Source: Paraglaciecola arctica
Lineage (GTDB): Bacteria > Pseudomonadota > Gammaproteobacteria > Enterobacterales > Alteromonadaceae
NCBI RefSeq assembly: GCF_018861065.1
Contig: NZ_JAHKQO010000036.1
Location: 87,865-151,864, forward strand
DNA length: 64,000 nucleotides
Direction of reading: 5' to 3'
In this document: in pieces, positions 1-7,209 of the stretch
How positions within the stretch are numbered: position 1 is the first letter of the stretch
Layout: each line of letters begins with the position of its first letter
Translations under genes and position numbers: made by a program
The notes under the pieces: generated by a model
Seen by the model: only the letters and a program-made list of their open reading frames with translations
What the model was told of the DNA's origin: nothing
Database searches by the model: none

Positions 1-18
1 GTTAGTTAGTTAGTTAGT
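1..18. repeat. GTTA tetranucleotide tandem repeat
   Basis: Four perfect GTTA units open the window, followed by a decayed continuation (GTAATTAGG). The array may extend beyond the left edge. It lies in non-coding DNA beyond the 3' end of the leftward lipoprotein gene. Confidence 0.7.
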
Positions 19-50
19 AATTAGGTAGATTATTGCCGCCGTTGTTCGTT

Positions 51-115
51 AGTTAACGAGGAAGCAGCCCACACAGTGAGAGTTTGGAGAGCGGGGCTGC
101 TAAGTATTGTTAAAT
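51..115 (-). other. attC-like imperfect inverted repeat
   Basis: The outer arms AGTTAAC (51-57) and GTTAAAT (109-115) are complementary at 6 of 7 positions. The inner arms GCAGCCC (64-70) and GGGCTGC (94-100) are perfectly complementary, separated from the outer arms by unpaired spacers of 6 and 8 bases. On the minus strand this has the nested layout of an integron attC site (RYYYAAC, inner stem, GTTRRRY), and it overlaps the stop codon of the lipoprotein gene as in a gene cassette. The right-hand core, GTTAACT on the minus strand, deviates from consensus at one position, and no integrase or second site is visible. It could also be a plain transcription hairpin. Confidence 0.3.
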
Positions 116-577
116 GCCTCTAGGGTAGCTAGAAGAGCCATTTACAGAGCCCTGTGGGTTTCTAAAACTAGATATATAAGCATTATGCAGCGAATCGAAT
201 TGCACAGAATGCAACTTGTACAAACCGGTAATAGTGCATTCAGTATACTTATCACCCAACCTTGCAACTTTGCTCTCTTTAGCTTTGACAACACCGTCAT
301 CTGAGTTTAAAAGAACCAGCTTTTTAGCAAAATACATGTTTTTACAACTATCTGCAGTGGTCAGTAAATAAGATTTACTGTTTTGTGCGACAAGCGCTAT
401 ATGTTGGTCATTCAATACAAACAGATCAACCGCTTTAAGCGAACCTATACTCTCCATCGGAGACAGTTCTTCGTCCACAATGAAAGTATTAACGAAATTG
501 TCATAATTATTGATGTTACTGCAGCCAACCAACGAAATAGCGGCCACAGCTAGAATACTCTTTACGTAATTCTTCAT
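110..577 (-). CDS. small lipoprotein of unknown function
   Basis: This 155-residue protein starts with a lipoprotein signal peptide: basic start, hydrophobic stretch, and lipobox LVGC with Cys19 as the probable lipidated residue. It should therefore be anchored to the inner or outer membrane and face the periplasm. The mature part has two further cysteines near residues 78 and 113, which could form a disulfide. I recognise no domain. The gene is transcribed leftward and diverges from the peroxiredoxin-like gene across a 264-base gap. Its stop codon lies inside an attC-like inverted repeat, so it could be a captured cassette, but that is speculative. The start ATG is preceded by a GGGAATGA stretch that can act as ribosome binding site. 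Confidence 0.6.
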   Translation of the reverse strand: MKNYVKSILAVAAISLVGCSNINNYDNFVNTFIVDEELSPMESIGSLKAVDLFVLNDQHIALVAQNSKSYLLTTADSCKNMYFAKKLVLLNSDDGVVKAKESKVARLGDKYTECTITGLYKLHSVQFDSLHNAYISSFRNPQGSVNGSSSYPRGI

Positions 578-841
578 TTCATTCCCTTAACCTTGTTGTA
601 CACATACTAAGCAGTATAGAAACTATAACTAACCACATATATTTGCGCAAATCTAAATACAATTTGAGATAAACTTGGCTATCAAAATGACTCATCGAGT
701 ATCAATCACTGTAAATTGAACACTCCCTTTACTAGTAAAGTCCAATGATTCAAATCAATTTGAGAAAACGTTTTACACCAAATAACGGACAACAATAGAT
801 TTTGAGTGATAAACCACTTTCAAACATCTCGAGGAAATAAA

Positions 842-1492
842 ATGAAAAGTTTACGAGAACAAACTATCGCCAAGGTTGAACAGGGTCGACAAGCTAATCC
901 CAATTTTATGAAAAGCGTAGATGATGCAATTAATGAAGCTAAGAAATTTCAACAAGGTGCCAACGCCATTAACATTGGCCAATCTGCACCCAATTTTGAA
1001 TTGCCGGATCCGCTGGGCAAGCCCTATACCTTAAGCAACGTACTCTCCCAAGGACCTGTTATTGTCACCTTTTACCGTGGCAGTTGGTGTCCTTATTGCA
1101 ACTTACAACTTAGAGCGTTGCAATCTCAATTAGATGAGATTCATGCACTAGGAGCGAAATTAGTGGCGATCAGCCCTGAAGTGCCAGATGGTTCACTCAC
1201 AAATAGTGAAATTCGCGACATGGATTTTATTGTGCTGTCTGACCAAGATGCACACGTGGCTGAACTGTATGGCGTGTCTTGGGAAGTACCAGAAGTACTC
1301 CTTACCCATATGAAAGTAGATCGTCAGTTAGATCTTGAAACAATTAATAACGGAAACAGCAGTATTCTACCTATACCTGCCACTTTTATTATTAATCCAG
1401 AGGGAATAGTGACTTGGCGCTATGTTGATGTTGATTATCGAACACGCTCAGAACCTGACGATATCATTAATGCATTGAAAAAATTGCTTTAA
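842..1492 (+). CDS. AhpC/TSA-family peroxiredoxin-like protein
   Basis: The 216-residue product is a thioredoxin-fold redoxin of the AhpC/TSA group, expected to reduce peroxides or act as a thiol oxidoreductase in the cytoplasm. The domain begins near residue 45 with the typical APNFELPDPLGKPYTL start. The active site follows in FYRGSWCPYCNLQL, with two cysteines as CPYC. Bacterial peroxiredoxin-like proteins with this WCPYC site form a known group, and many lack biochemical characterisation. An upstream in-frame start at 806 exists, but the ATG at 842 is preceded by GAGGAAAT at good spacing, so I chose 842. The N-terminal 40 residues are charged and probably helical. The gene stands alone, divergent from the lipoprotein gene. 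Confidence 0.85.
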   Translation: MKSLREQTIAKVEQGRQANPNFMKSVDDAINEAKKFQQGANAINIGQSAPNFELPDPLGKPYTLSNVLSQGPVIVTFYRGSWCPYCNLQLRALQSQLDEIHALGAKLVAISPEVPDGSLTNSEIRDMDFIVLSDQDAHVAELYGVSWEVPEVLLTHMKVDRQLDLETINNGNSSILPIPATFIINPEGIVTWRYVDVDYRTRSEPDDIINALKKLL

Positions 1493-1615
1493 AAAATACC
1501 CAAAAGCTACCCTATAATTGTCGTGAAGGTTGAGAAAGAAATCGGCATTTTGTATTTATTTCGACATTTAATCATCACAACTCTAAGTTAAATTGCTTGA
1601 AGCGAGGATAAATTA

Positions 1616-2869
1616 ATGAATTTAATTACCAAAATTTTCCCATTGTTGACTTTACTCTCGATGCACAGCAGCATTATTGCGCAAGCGAAATTTGACTCTA
1701 AATTTAACACTCATGGCAAACAATTGCTGCAACAACAATGTACCTTGTGTCACCAACTCAATAAAATTACGGGGAGCTCTGGCTATACACTTGGCCAATG
1801 GCAAGAATTGATAAGTACGATGACGGATTTATCTAATCATCCTGAAAGAGAATTATTAACGACTTATCTCGCGACTTATTACCCACCTAATCAAAATCGC
1901 CAGCCAACACTTCGCGCAGCTAGTTTGTCTTTAGATTTCAAAGAGTGGGTGGTACCAACATTAGGCCAACGTTCTCGGGATCCAATTCAAGCCTCAGATG
2001 GCAGCATATGGTGGGCCGGACAGTGGGGTAACTTAATTGGAAAAATTAACCCTAAAACAGGTGCAATGAAGGAATATCCTTTGCCAGCTGGCTCAATGCC
2101 TCACTCAGTGACTCTAGATAACGATGGTAATGTTTGGTACACGGGTAATAAAAATGCCACAGTTGGCAAACTCAACCCACACACAGAAGCCATAACAGTT
2201 TATAAGATGCCAGATCCTATGGCTAAAGATCCCCATACCGCAATATTCGATAAACATGGAACTATGTGGTTTACCTTACAACACAGTAATATGTTGGGCA
2301 GGTTAATCCCCTCTAGCGGCGATATTGAATTAATAACTTTGCCTACACCTAATTCTCGACCTTATGGGATCAAGCTCGATGCTAAAGGAAACCCGTGGGT
2401 CGCGTGCAACGGAAGCAATTGTTTAATCAAAGTCAATCCACAAACCCTACAACTAAAAGAGTACAAACTTCCTGACCCAAAATCCAAGGTTCGGCGTCTC
2501 GATTTTGCTAACGATGGACAACTTTGGTTTGTTAATTCCTCCCAAGGGCGTTTAGGTAGGTTTAACCCTAGTACCGAAGAAGTAAAAGAATGGCCATCCC
2601 CTAGTGGACCAAAATCACATCCCTATGCCATTGCCGTCATAGATGATGTTGTATGGTACAACGAATCAGGCATGCGCCCAGATACCCTAGTACGTTTTGA
2701 TCCCCAAACTGAAATTTTTCAGAGTTGGCCAATCCCCTCAGGAAACGTCTATGCCGGAATCATCAGGCATATGCGTTCAACTCATGAGGGCAACCTGTTG
2801 ATCCATCAAAGTAGCACTAATAGAATTATTCTGGTTACCCTCGACTCTGGCAAAGAACGAGTGAAATAA
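1616..2869 (+). CDS. secreted cytochrome c / Vgb-type beta-propeller protein
   Basis: The 417-residue protein has an N-terminal signal peptide (about residues 1-24). One c-type haem motif follows, CTLCH, with Cys42, Cys45 and His46. From about residue 95 there is a repeat propeller of the virginiamycin B lyase (Vgb) or streptogramin-lyase-like type. The repeats have the form DGxxWxxxxxxxxLGRxxPxTGxxxxxxLP and are seen at least six times. Vgb linearises streptogramin antibiotics in the cytoplasm. This exported, haem-bearing version more likely has a periplasmic redox or binding role, and lyase activity should not be assumed. The gene appears monocistronic. Confidence 0.75.
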   Translation: MNLITKIFPLLTLLSMHSSIIAQAKFDSKFNTHGKQLLQQQCTLCHQLNKITGSSGYTLGQWQELISTMTDLSNHPERELLTTYLATYYPPNQNRQPTLRAASLSLDFKEWVVPTLGQRSRDPIQASDGSIWWAGQWGNLIGKINPKTGAMKEYPLPAGSMPHSVTLDNDGNVWYTGNKNATVGKLNPHTEAITVYKMPDPMAKDPHTAIFDKHGTMWFTLQHSNMLGRLIPSSGDIELITLPTPNSRPYGIKLDAKGNPWVACNGSNCLIKVNPQTLQLKEYKLPDPKSKVRRLDFANDGQLWFVNSSQGRLGRFNPSTEEVKEWPSPSGPKSHPYAIAVIDDVVWYNESGMRPDTLVRFDPQTEIFQSWPIPSGNVYAGIIRHMRSTHEGNLLIHQSSTNRIILVTLDSGKERVK

Positions 2870-3088
2870 CTAACATTTCGTTGCTCAGTTTTTTGTGCGA
2901 ATATATTTGCTCAGATATCACTGCGATTGAGTTAGCTAAAATAATTTTTGCATTGATGGAAGTTCAAGATAAAACTGTGGATGTATAGCCAAGCGTTAAT
3001 ATTAAACTTTGCCAATACCCAGTCATGTCATCTAGAACTTCCAATCAAACCGAACGCTTTAATGAGAGCCTTTGTTTTAACGGCCCCC

Positions 3089-4201
3089 TTAATTATCGAC
3101 TTCTTCCTCAAACTTCCAAGTAACTGTGCCGTTCATGGTTAATGAAGTATCGTTATCGGTGTTAATAGCCACTGCATCAGTAAAGACAACAGTTTGATTT
3201 TCCGAGATTATTTCAACACTACAGGTATCATCACAAACATAATCATACTCACCGCTTGTATGCACAACAGTCATTGATATAACGTGCCCAAATAGTGTGG
3301 TATCACCTATAACGATCACAAAACCTTCACTCGGATCTTCAACCTCAAAAGGTTCCAGCTCGTCACGACTGTTAATAGTGATTCCTCGACCTGTTAAAAC
3401 AACAGAACTTTCTAAACCCGTAAGGTCATCCCTTCCATACACCGCTGACTCCACCTCTAGAGACGTACCATAAGCTCCAGTATCTTCACCAGACATCGTT
3501 ATTGTGCCGTAATTTCCACCTTCACTACCTTCATTGCCCTCGCCTTCACTTCCTTCACCTTCGTTTCCTTCCCCACCATTGCCTTCTTCTTCATCGACAG
3601 GATCGTCCACCACGATTCCCAAACTCGCCCGCAGGTGAACCAATGCTTCATCAGCCGAGGTTAATGCTCGCGCACCTGCTAAGGTTATCGATGTTAAGAT
3701 GCTCACCACATTTTGCACCTCACCATCGAACTCGAAATCAAATGTACTTTGTTGAAAATCTAAGGTTAAGCCTGTTGCTTCTGTTTGTTGCGCCGCAGTG
3801 ATAGTGATCCCGTTTTCTGGGTCTCCGTCATCGTCCAGTGTTTGCAAAAAAGCAGCAATATTCACTACAGTTGCGTCAGTTTCGTCCTCTGCCCCCTCGA
3901 CTAAAGACAATGGAGACAGCATTGCTGCACCTGTAGCACTACCAATAACAATACCTCCTACACTGAATGTTATCTCAGCGCCCACTTCGTAAGTAAAAGT
4001 GCCATCTACATCGGTGACTCCTTCTACACTACCTGAAACATAGCTTAACCCTTCAACAGGACTATCTATGAATACGCCTTCGGCCGTCTCGACATTATTT
4101 GTTGGGGCATTGACTTCATTTTTGTCAGATGAGCTTCCACTACCACAGGCAACCATAAAGTAAATGAGGGGTAGTAAAATAGATAAAATACGGATTTTCA
4201 T
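3089..4201 (-). CDS. cell-surface lipoprotein with Glu/Gly-rich linker
   Basis: This 370-residue protein carries a lipoprotein signal with lipobox MVAC (Cys19), followed by a Ser/Gly/Asp-rich tether typical of exported lipoproteins. Residues about 40-110 contain a motif seen in many marine gammaproteobacterial lipoproteins: a short GVFIDSPVEGLSY segment, then DVDGTFTYEVG. Residues about 205-232 form a low-complexity Glu/Gly/Asn/Ser linker coded by degenerate 6-base units. The C-terminal 140 residues look beta-rich and contain a cysteine pair (CDDTC). The protein is strongly acidic. I cannot assign a function; a surface or outer-membrane binding role is plausible. The gene is alone and leftward, with a long AT-rich region upstream. 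Confidence 0.6.
   Translation of the reverse strand: MKIRILSILLPLIYFMVACGSGSSSDKNEVNAPTNNVETAEGVFIDSPVEGLSYVSGSVEGVTDVDGTFTYEVGAEITFSVGGIVIGSATGAAMLSPLSLVEGAEDETDATVVNIAAFLQTLDDDGDPENGITITAAQQTEATGLTLDFQQSTFDFEFDGEVQNVVSILTSITLAGARALTSADEALVHLRASLGIVVDDPVDEEEGNGGEGNEGEGSEGEGNEGSEGGNYGTITMSGEDTGAYGTSLEVESAVYGRDDLTGLESSVVLTGRGITINSRDELEPFEVEDPSEGFVIVIGDTTLFGHVISMTVVHTSGEYDYVCDDTCSVEIISENQTVVFTDAVAINTDNDTSLTMNGTVTWKFEEEVDN
3516..3597. repeat. degenerate 6-base repeat coding the Glu/Gly linker
   Basis: On the plus strand this reads as repeated CCTTC-rich hexamers with variable spacing. On the minus strand they encode Glu-Gly, Asn-Glu and Ser-Glu units of the lipoprotein linker. Units are multiples of three, so changes in copy number would lengthen or shorten the linker without breaking the frame. 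Confidence 0.6.
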
Positions 4202-4328
4202 ATTGTTCTCCTTTTCGTATAGTTAAATTCCATTCTTTTAAATAACAAGCAGACTTTTAAAGTAAATAAATAAAAGAAAAGTTCATATTGGTTATTGCTA
4301 AAACGGTTTTACAAATAGGAACACCAGA

Positions 4329-4357
4329 TTGGTTAATTTATCTACGTTTTTGATACT
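4329..4357 (+). promoter_or_regulatory. possible sigma-70 promoter
   Basis: A -35-like TTGGTT (4329-4334) and a -10-like GATACT (4352-4357) are separated by exactly 17 bases and point rightward into a region with no gene that ends in a strong terminator. The boxes are only moderate matches in an AT-rich region, so chance occurrence is possible. Confidence 0.3.
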
Positions 4358-4363
4358 TGTCTA

Positions 4364-4544
4364 GGGTGTTTTTTATGACAATTTAAGGTCAAAAAAGCAC
4401 TCACATTGAAAATTTTTGTCTAAGTAAAAAGTAAATTGAAAATAATTTAAAAAAAATTGAACTTAAACAATAACTGCTTCTCTGAGTATATAGTTTTTGT
4501 GTGTGTTCTCTTTTAAGCCTGATGATATATCAGGCTTTTTTTTT
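4364..4544 (+). ncRNA. candidate small RNA ending at a Rho-independent terminator
   Basis: Between the leftward lipoprotein gene (start 4201) and the leftward lysR gene (stop 4554) there is no rightward gene. Even so, a clear rightward terminator lies at 4515-4544, and a possible promoter sits about 180 bases before it. A short non-coding transcript would explain the orphan terminator. The region is AT-rich, and I see no ORF with a ribosome binding site. The 5' end is a guess from the promoter boxes. Confidence 0.3.
4515..4544 (+). terminator. Rho-independent terminator, rightward
   Basis: A perfect 9-bp stem, AAGCCTGAT (4515-4523) with ATCAGGCTT (4529-4537), has a 5-base loop and is followed by a nine-T run. 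Read leftward the hairpin is followed by AAAAGAG rather than T, so it is directed rightward and does not obviously serve lysR. Confidence 0.8.
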
Positions 4545-4553
4545 ATCCATTTA

Positions 4554-5450
4554 TTAAGCTTGCAACTCTGTTTTCAACCATTCAGTAAAAACATTAATCC
4601 TCGCAACTCGCGGCGACTCCTCGTCAAACAACAAACTAAACTTCAGTCCTGGTTCAATTTGAATTTCAAAAGGTTTGATTAAAGCACCTGACTCAATTAG
4701 ATCTTGCGCCATACAACCTGAAGTTAAAAAAATACCATGCCCACTTAGCACCGCGTTAATTCCCATTTCCCAAGTGGTCACTTCCATCCAATTATTCCCT
4801 TGGGGATCCAGCGGAACGCCTGCAAGATTAAACCAGTCTTTCCAACTAAATCCCCATCTTCCGGCTCCAATTGCCTCAACTAGCCAACATTGATTGATTT
4901 TTTCTGGATGGTCTAACTTTTGCTCCTGATAGACTTTTGGCGAACAAACCGGAAACACAGGATCTTGAATAAGAACCTCTTGATGAACATTTTTATCTTG
5001 CATCTCACCCTGTCGAATAGCCACATCTATATCTGAATGTCGGACGTCTTCATATTGTGCAGATGCAACCGCCCTCACCTGAATATCCGGATATAATGCC
5101 GAAAGCTTCCAGAGTCTAGGAACCAACCACCTAGAGCAAAAAGAAGGGGATGCCGTTACAGTCAGTACTCCAGCCTGAGGTTCAACCTGAATACGATCAA
5201 ATCCTAGCGATAACTCTTCGAACGCTTTTGATACAGCATTAGCAAGTATTTTTCCTTGTTTTGTTAGTCGCATTGCACGGCTTTCGCGAACAAAAAGCTT
5301 AACCTTTAAAGACTCCTCTAGATTTCTAATCTGTTGACTTACCGCGGCTTGGGTAATGGACAGTTCTTGCGCTGCCAAACTATAACTTTGATGCCTAGCT
5401 GCAGCATCAAAACAACGTAGTAATGCAATATGTCTTAATCGCCTATCCAT
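4554..5450 (-). CDS. LysR-family regulator, GcvA-like
   Basis: This 298-residue protein is a DNA-binding regulator of the LysR family. Residues 1-60 hold the winged helix-turn-helix, with AAQELSITQAAVSQQIRNLE as recognition region. The rest is the two-lobed effector-binding domain. The start LRHIALLRCFDAAARHQSYS resembles the GcvA branch, which controls glycine cleavage or, in many genomes, beta-lactamase and other unrelated genes. The target here is unknown. The gene diverges from a short ORF and the M24/DUF885/SGNH run, the usual place for LysR targets. An inverted repeat, GTAAT-N6-ATTAC, sits directly over the translation start region, and no good ribosome binding site is visible there. 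Confidence 0.85.
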   Translation of the reverse strand: MDRRLRHIALLRCFDAAARHQSYSLAAQELSITQAAVSQQIRNLEESLKVKLFVRESRAMRLTKQGKILANAVSKAFEELSLGFDRIQVEPQAGVLTVTASPSFCSRWLVPRLWKLSALYPDIQVRAVASAQYEDVRHSDIDVAIRQGEMQDKNVHQEVLIQDPVFPVCSPKVYQEQKLDHPEKINQCWLVEAIGAGRWGFSWKDWFNLAGVPLDPQGNNWMEVTTWEMGINAVLSGHGIFLTSGCMAQDLIESGALIKPFEIQIEPGLKFSLLFDEESPRVARINVFTEWLKTELQA

Positions 5451-5452
5451 TA

Positions 5453-5468
5453 GTAATACTTATATTAC
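5453..5468. promoter_or_regulatory. possible LysR-type operator
   Basis: GTAAT (5453-5457) and ATTAC (5464-5468) form an inverted repeat with a 6-base spacer, a few bases upstream of the lysR start codon. The layout fits a LysR-type binding box. Its position over the leader would suit autorepression. Inference from pattern only. Confidence 0.35.
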
Positions 5469-5547
5469 ATGTCAATTTTGATTGTTCGCTTTTAACACAC
5501 ACAGCAGTCACAATATTTTCAACAAAACGAATTAAAGGCCCTAAATC

Positions 5548-5691
5548 ATGCAAGAAGTTACCGACAAAATCCAGAAAAATAAAGATATAAACCCCAACAT
5601 TGACGCACACAAACCTGGCACATGGGTCAATCAATGGTTAGCACAAATTGGCAAGTTTTTGAATATATCTCACTTATGCAACTATAAGTAG
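5548..5691 (+). CDS. possible small protein, 47 residues
   Basis: This short ORF starts with ATG nine bases after an AAAGG ribosome-binding-like stretch and ends with TAG. The predicted peptide is hydrophilic at the N-terminus (MQEVTDKIQKNKDINPN) and more hydrophobic toward the end (WVNQWLAQIGKFLNIS). It lies divergent from the lysR gene, where a regulated target is often found. There is no signal peptide and I recognise no family. It may be a real small protein or a chance ORF. Conservation of the frame in relatives would decide. Confidence 0.3.
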   Translation: MQEVTDKIQKNKDINPNIDAHKPGTWVNQWLAQIGKFLNISHLCNYK

Positions 5692-5789
5692 TGCTTAATT
5701 ATGTTAGGCCTTTTGACAGTGACTAAAACTGTAACGAGAAGGCTACAAATTTGACTGTTACCCTGTTTACGTCATTAGCAAACACCTAT

Positions 5790-5805
5790 AAAACACCGAT
5801 GTTTT
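5790..5805. promoter_or_regulatory. 16-base palindrome upstream of M24 peptidase gene
   Basis: AAAACA-CCGA-TGTTTT has two perfectly complementary 6-base arms around CCGA, 53 bases upstream of the M24 peptidase start. It could be an operator or a leader hairpin. No regulator can be assigned. Confidence 0.3.
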
Positions 5806-5857
5806 GTAATAGTCTGTATTCCCGATATATGTACTCGCATTTGTAAAAGGCTCAAAC

Positions 5858-7165
5858 ATGGAAATTAATAAACGTCAGTTCTTATTGGCCGGTAGCGCTG
5901 CTCTGGCAGCCTTACCCTTTGGTCATGCTGCTTCGACAAGCATCAAAACGGACAAAAGTAGTTCAGCATCCTCCTTACAAGATCTAACAAAAGATGTAGT
6001 GCCTATTTCAGCAGCAGAGCGTAATGTTCGTATCGCGAAGGCGCAACGTTTGATGCAACAGTACGATATCGCCGCAATGATATTAGAGCCAGGCGCAGCC
6101 ATGGATTATTTTACTGGGATCCAATGGTGGCGCAGTGAAAGACTGACAGCGGTAGTGATTCCAAAAGAAGGTCAAATAGCCATTGTCTGCCCATTTTTTG
6201 AAGAACCAAGTATTCGAGAAAGTCTGACAGTAGGAGAAGACGTAAGAGTATGGCAAGAGCATGAAAGTCCATTTGAACGAGTCAAACAAATACTCAACGA
6301 CAGAAAAATCAATACGGGTGCGCAGAGTGGCAACGTTATAGCCTTTGAAGATTCGGTACGTTATTTCGTGCAGCGTGGCATCATGTCACTCTTACCCAAT
6401 ATGCGAGATACCAGTGCTGAGCCGATTACTTTGGGTTGCCGCATGTTTAAAGACACACACGAATTGCAATTAATGCACAAGGCAAATGAAATCACCCTTA
6501 CCGCATACGCGCATGTTTGGTCAAAACTTGAATTAGGAATGAGCCAATCTGACGTTAAAAATTTAATGTCATCTGCGCAAGCGACTTTGGGCGGCAAAGG
6601 TATTTGGAATATGGCGTTATTCAATGAAGCCAGCGCCTATCCCCATGGCACAAAACAGCAACAAAGCATTCGAGAAGGCTCAATTGTATTGATGGATTGT
6701 GGCTGTAGCGTCGAGGGATATCAATCGGATATTAGTCGTACGTTTGTGTTTGGAGAGCCAAACAAAAAGCAACAAAAAATATGGAATACGGTAAGGCAAG
6801 GGCAAAACATCGCGTTTGAAGCAGCAAAACTAGGCACACCAGCCGGAACAGTAGATGATGCTGTTCGTGCTTATTATGTTAAACAAGGGTTAGGGCCAGA
6901 CTACCAACTCCCGGGACTTTCCCATAGAACAGGCCACGGTATTGGAATGCAAGGGCATGAGCCTGTAAACTTTGTACATGGTGAAACCGAAACATTACAA
7001 GCTGGCATGTGTTTTTCCAATGAGCCAGGTATATACCTACCCGGTGAATTTGGAGTACGTTTAGAAGATTGTGTGTATATGACACAAAAAGGAGTGCAAT
7101 GGTTTACCGTACCGCCAGACTCTTTGGCTGCGCCTATTGGCAAACTGGCGCCACTTCCTATTTAA
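5858..7165 (+). CDS. exported M24-family metallopeptidase (Xaa-Pro peptidase-like)
   Basis: The 435-residue protein has the pita-bread metallopeptidase fold of the M24 family, which cleaves N-terminal residues next to proline or related substrates with two metal ions. An N-terminal Tat-like signal is seen: KRQFLLAG, then a hydrophobic Ala/Leu run and a cleavable HAAS. It has Lys-Arg rather than Arg-Arg, so the export route is uncertain. The metal ligands are visible: Asp in LMDCGCSVEGYQSD and Asp in SDISRTF, His in HGIGMQGHEP, Glu in SNEPGIYL and Glu in VRLEDCV. It is followed after 44 bases by the DUF885 gene, so these two exported peptidases are probably co-transcribed. A second M24 enzyme, PepP, lies at 14.2-15.5 kb and is cytoplasmic. 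Confidence 0.85.
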   Translation: MEINKRQFLLAGSAALAALPFGHAASTSIKTDKSSSASSLQDLTKDVVPISAAERNVRIAKAQRLMQQYDIAAMILEPGAAMDYFTGIQWWRSERLTAVVIPKEGQIAIVCPFFEEPSIRESLTVGEDVRVWQEHESPFERVKQILNDRKINTGAQSGNVIAFEDSVRYFVQRGIMSLLPNMRDTSAEPITLGCRMFKDTHELQLMHKANEITLTAYAHVWSKLELGMSQSDVKNLMSSAQATLGGKGIWNMALFNEASAYPHGTKQQQSIREGSIVLMDCGCSVEGYQSDISRTFVFGEPNKKQQKIWNTVRQGQNIAFEAAKLGTPAGTVDDAVRAYYVKQGLGPDYQLPGLSHRTGHGIGMQGHEPVNFVHGETETLQAGMCFSNEPGIYLPGEFGVRLEDCVYMTQKGVQWFTVPPDSLAAPIGKLAPLPI

Positions 7166-7209
7166 TATCCTTAACAACAAATTCCATAGAATAAAGACAA
7201 GAGAAGCCT

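Noticed and set aside
1616-2869. Annotation as virginiamycin B lyase (antibiotic resistance)
   Set aside because: The protein is exported and carries a haem motif; only the propeller fold is shared, so resistance should not be inferred.
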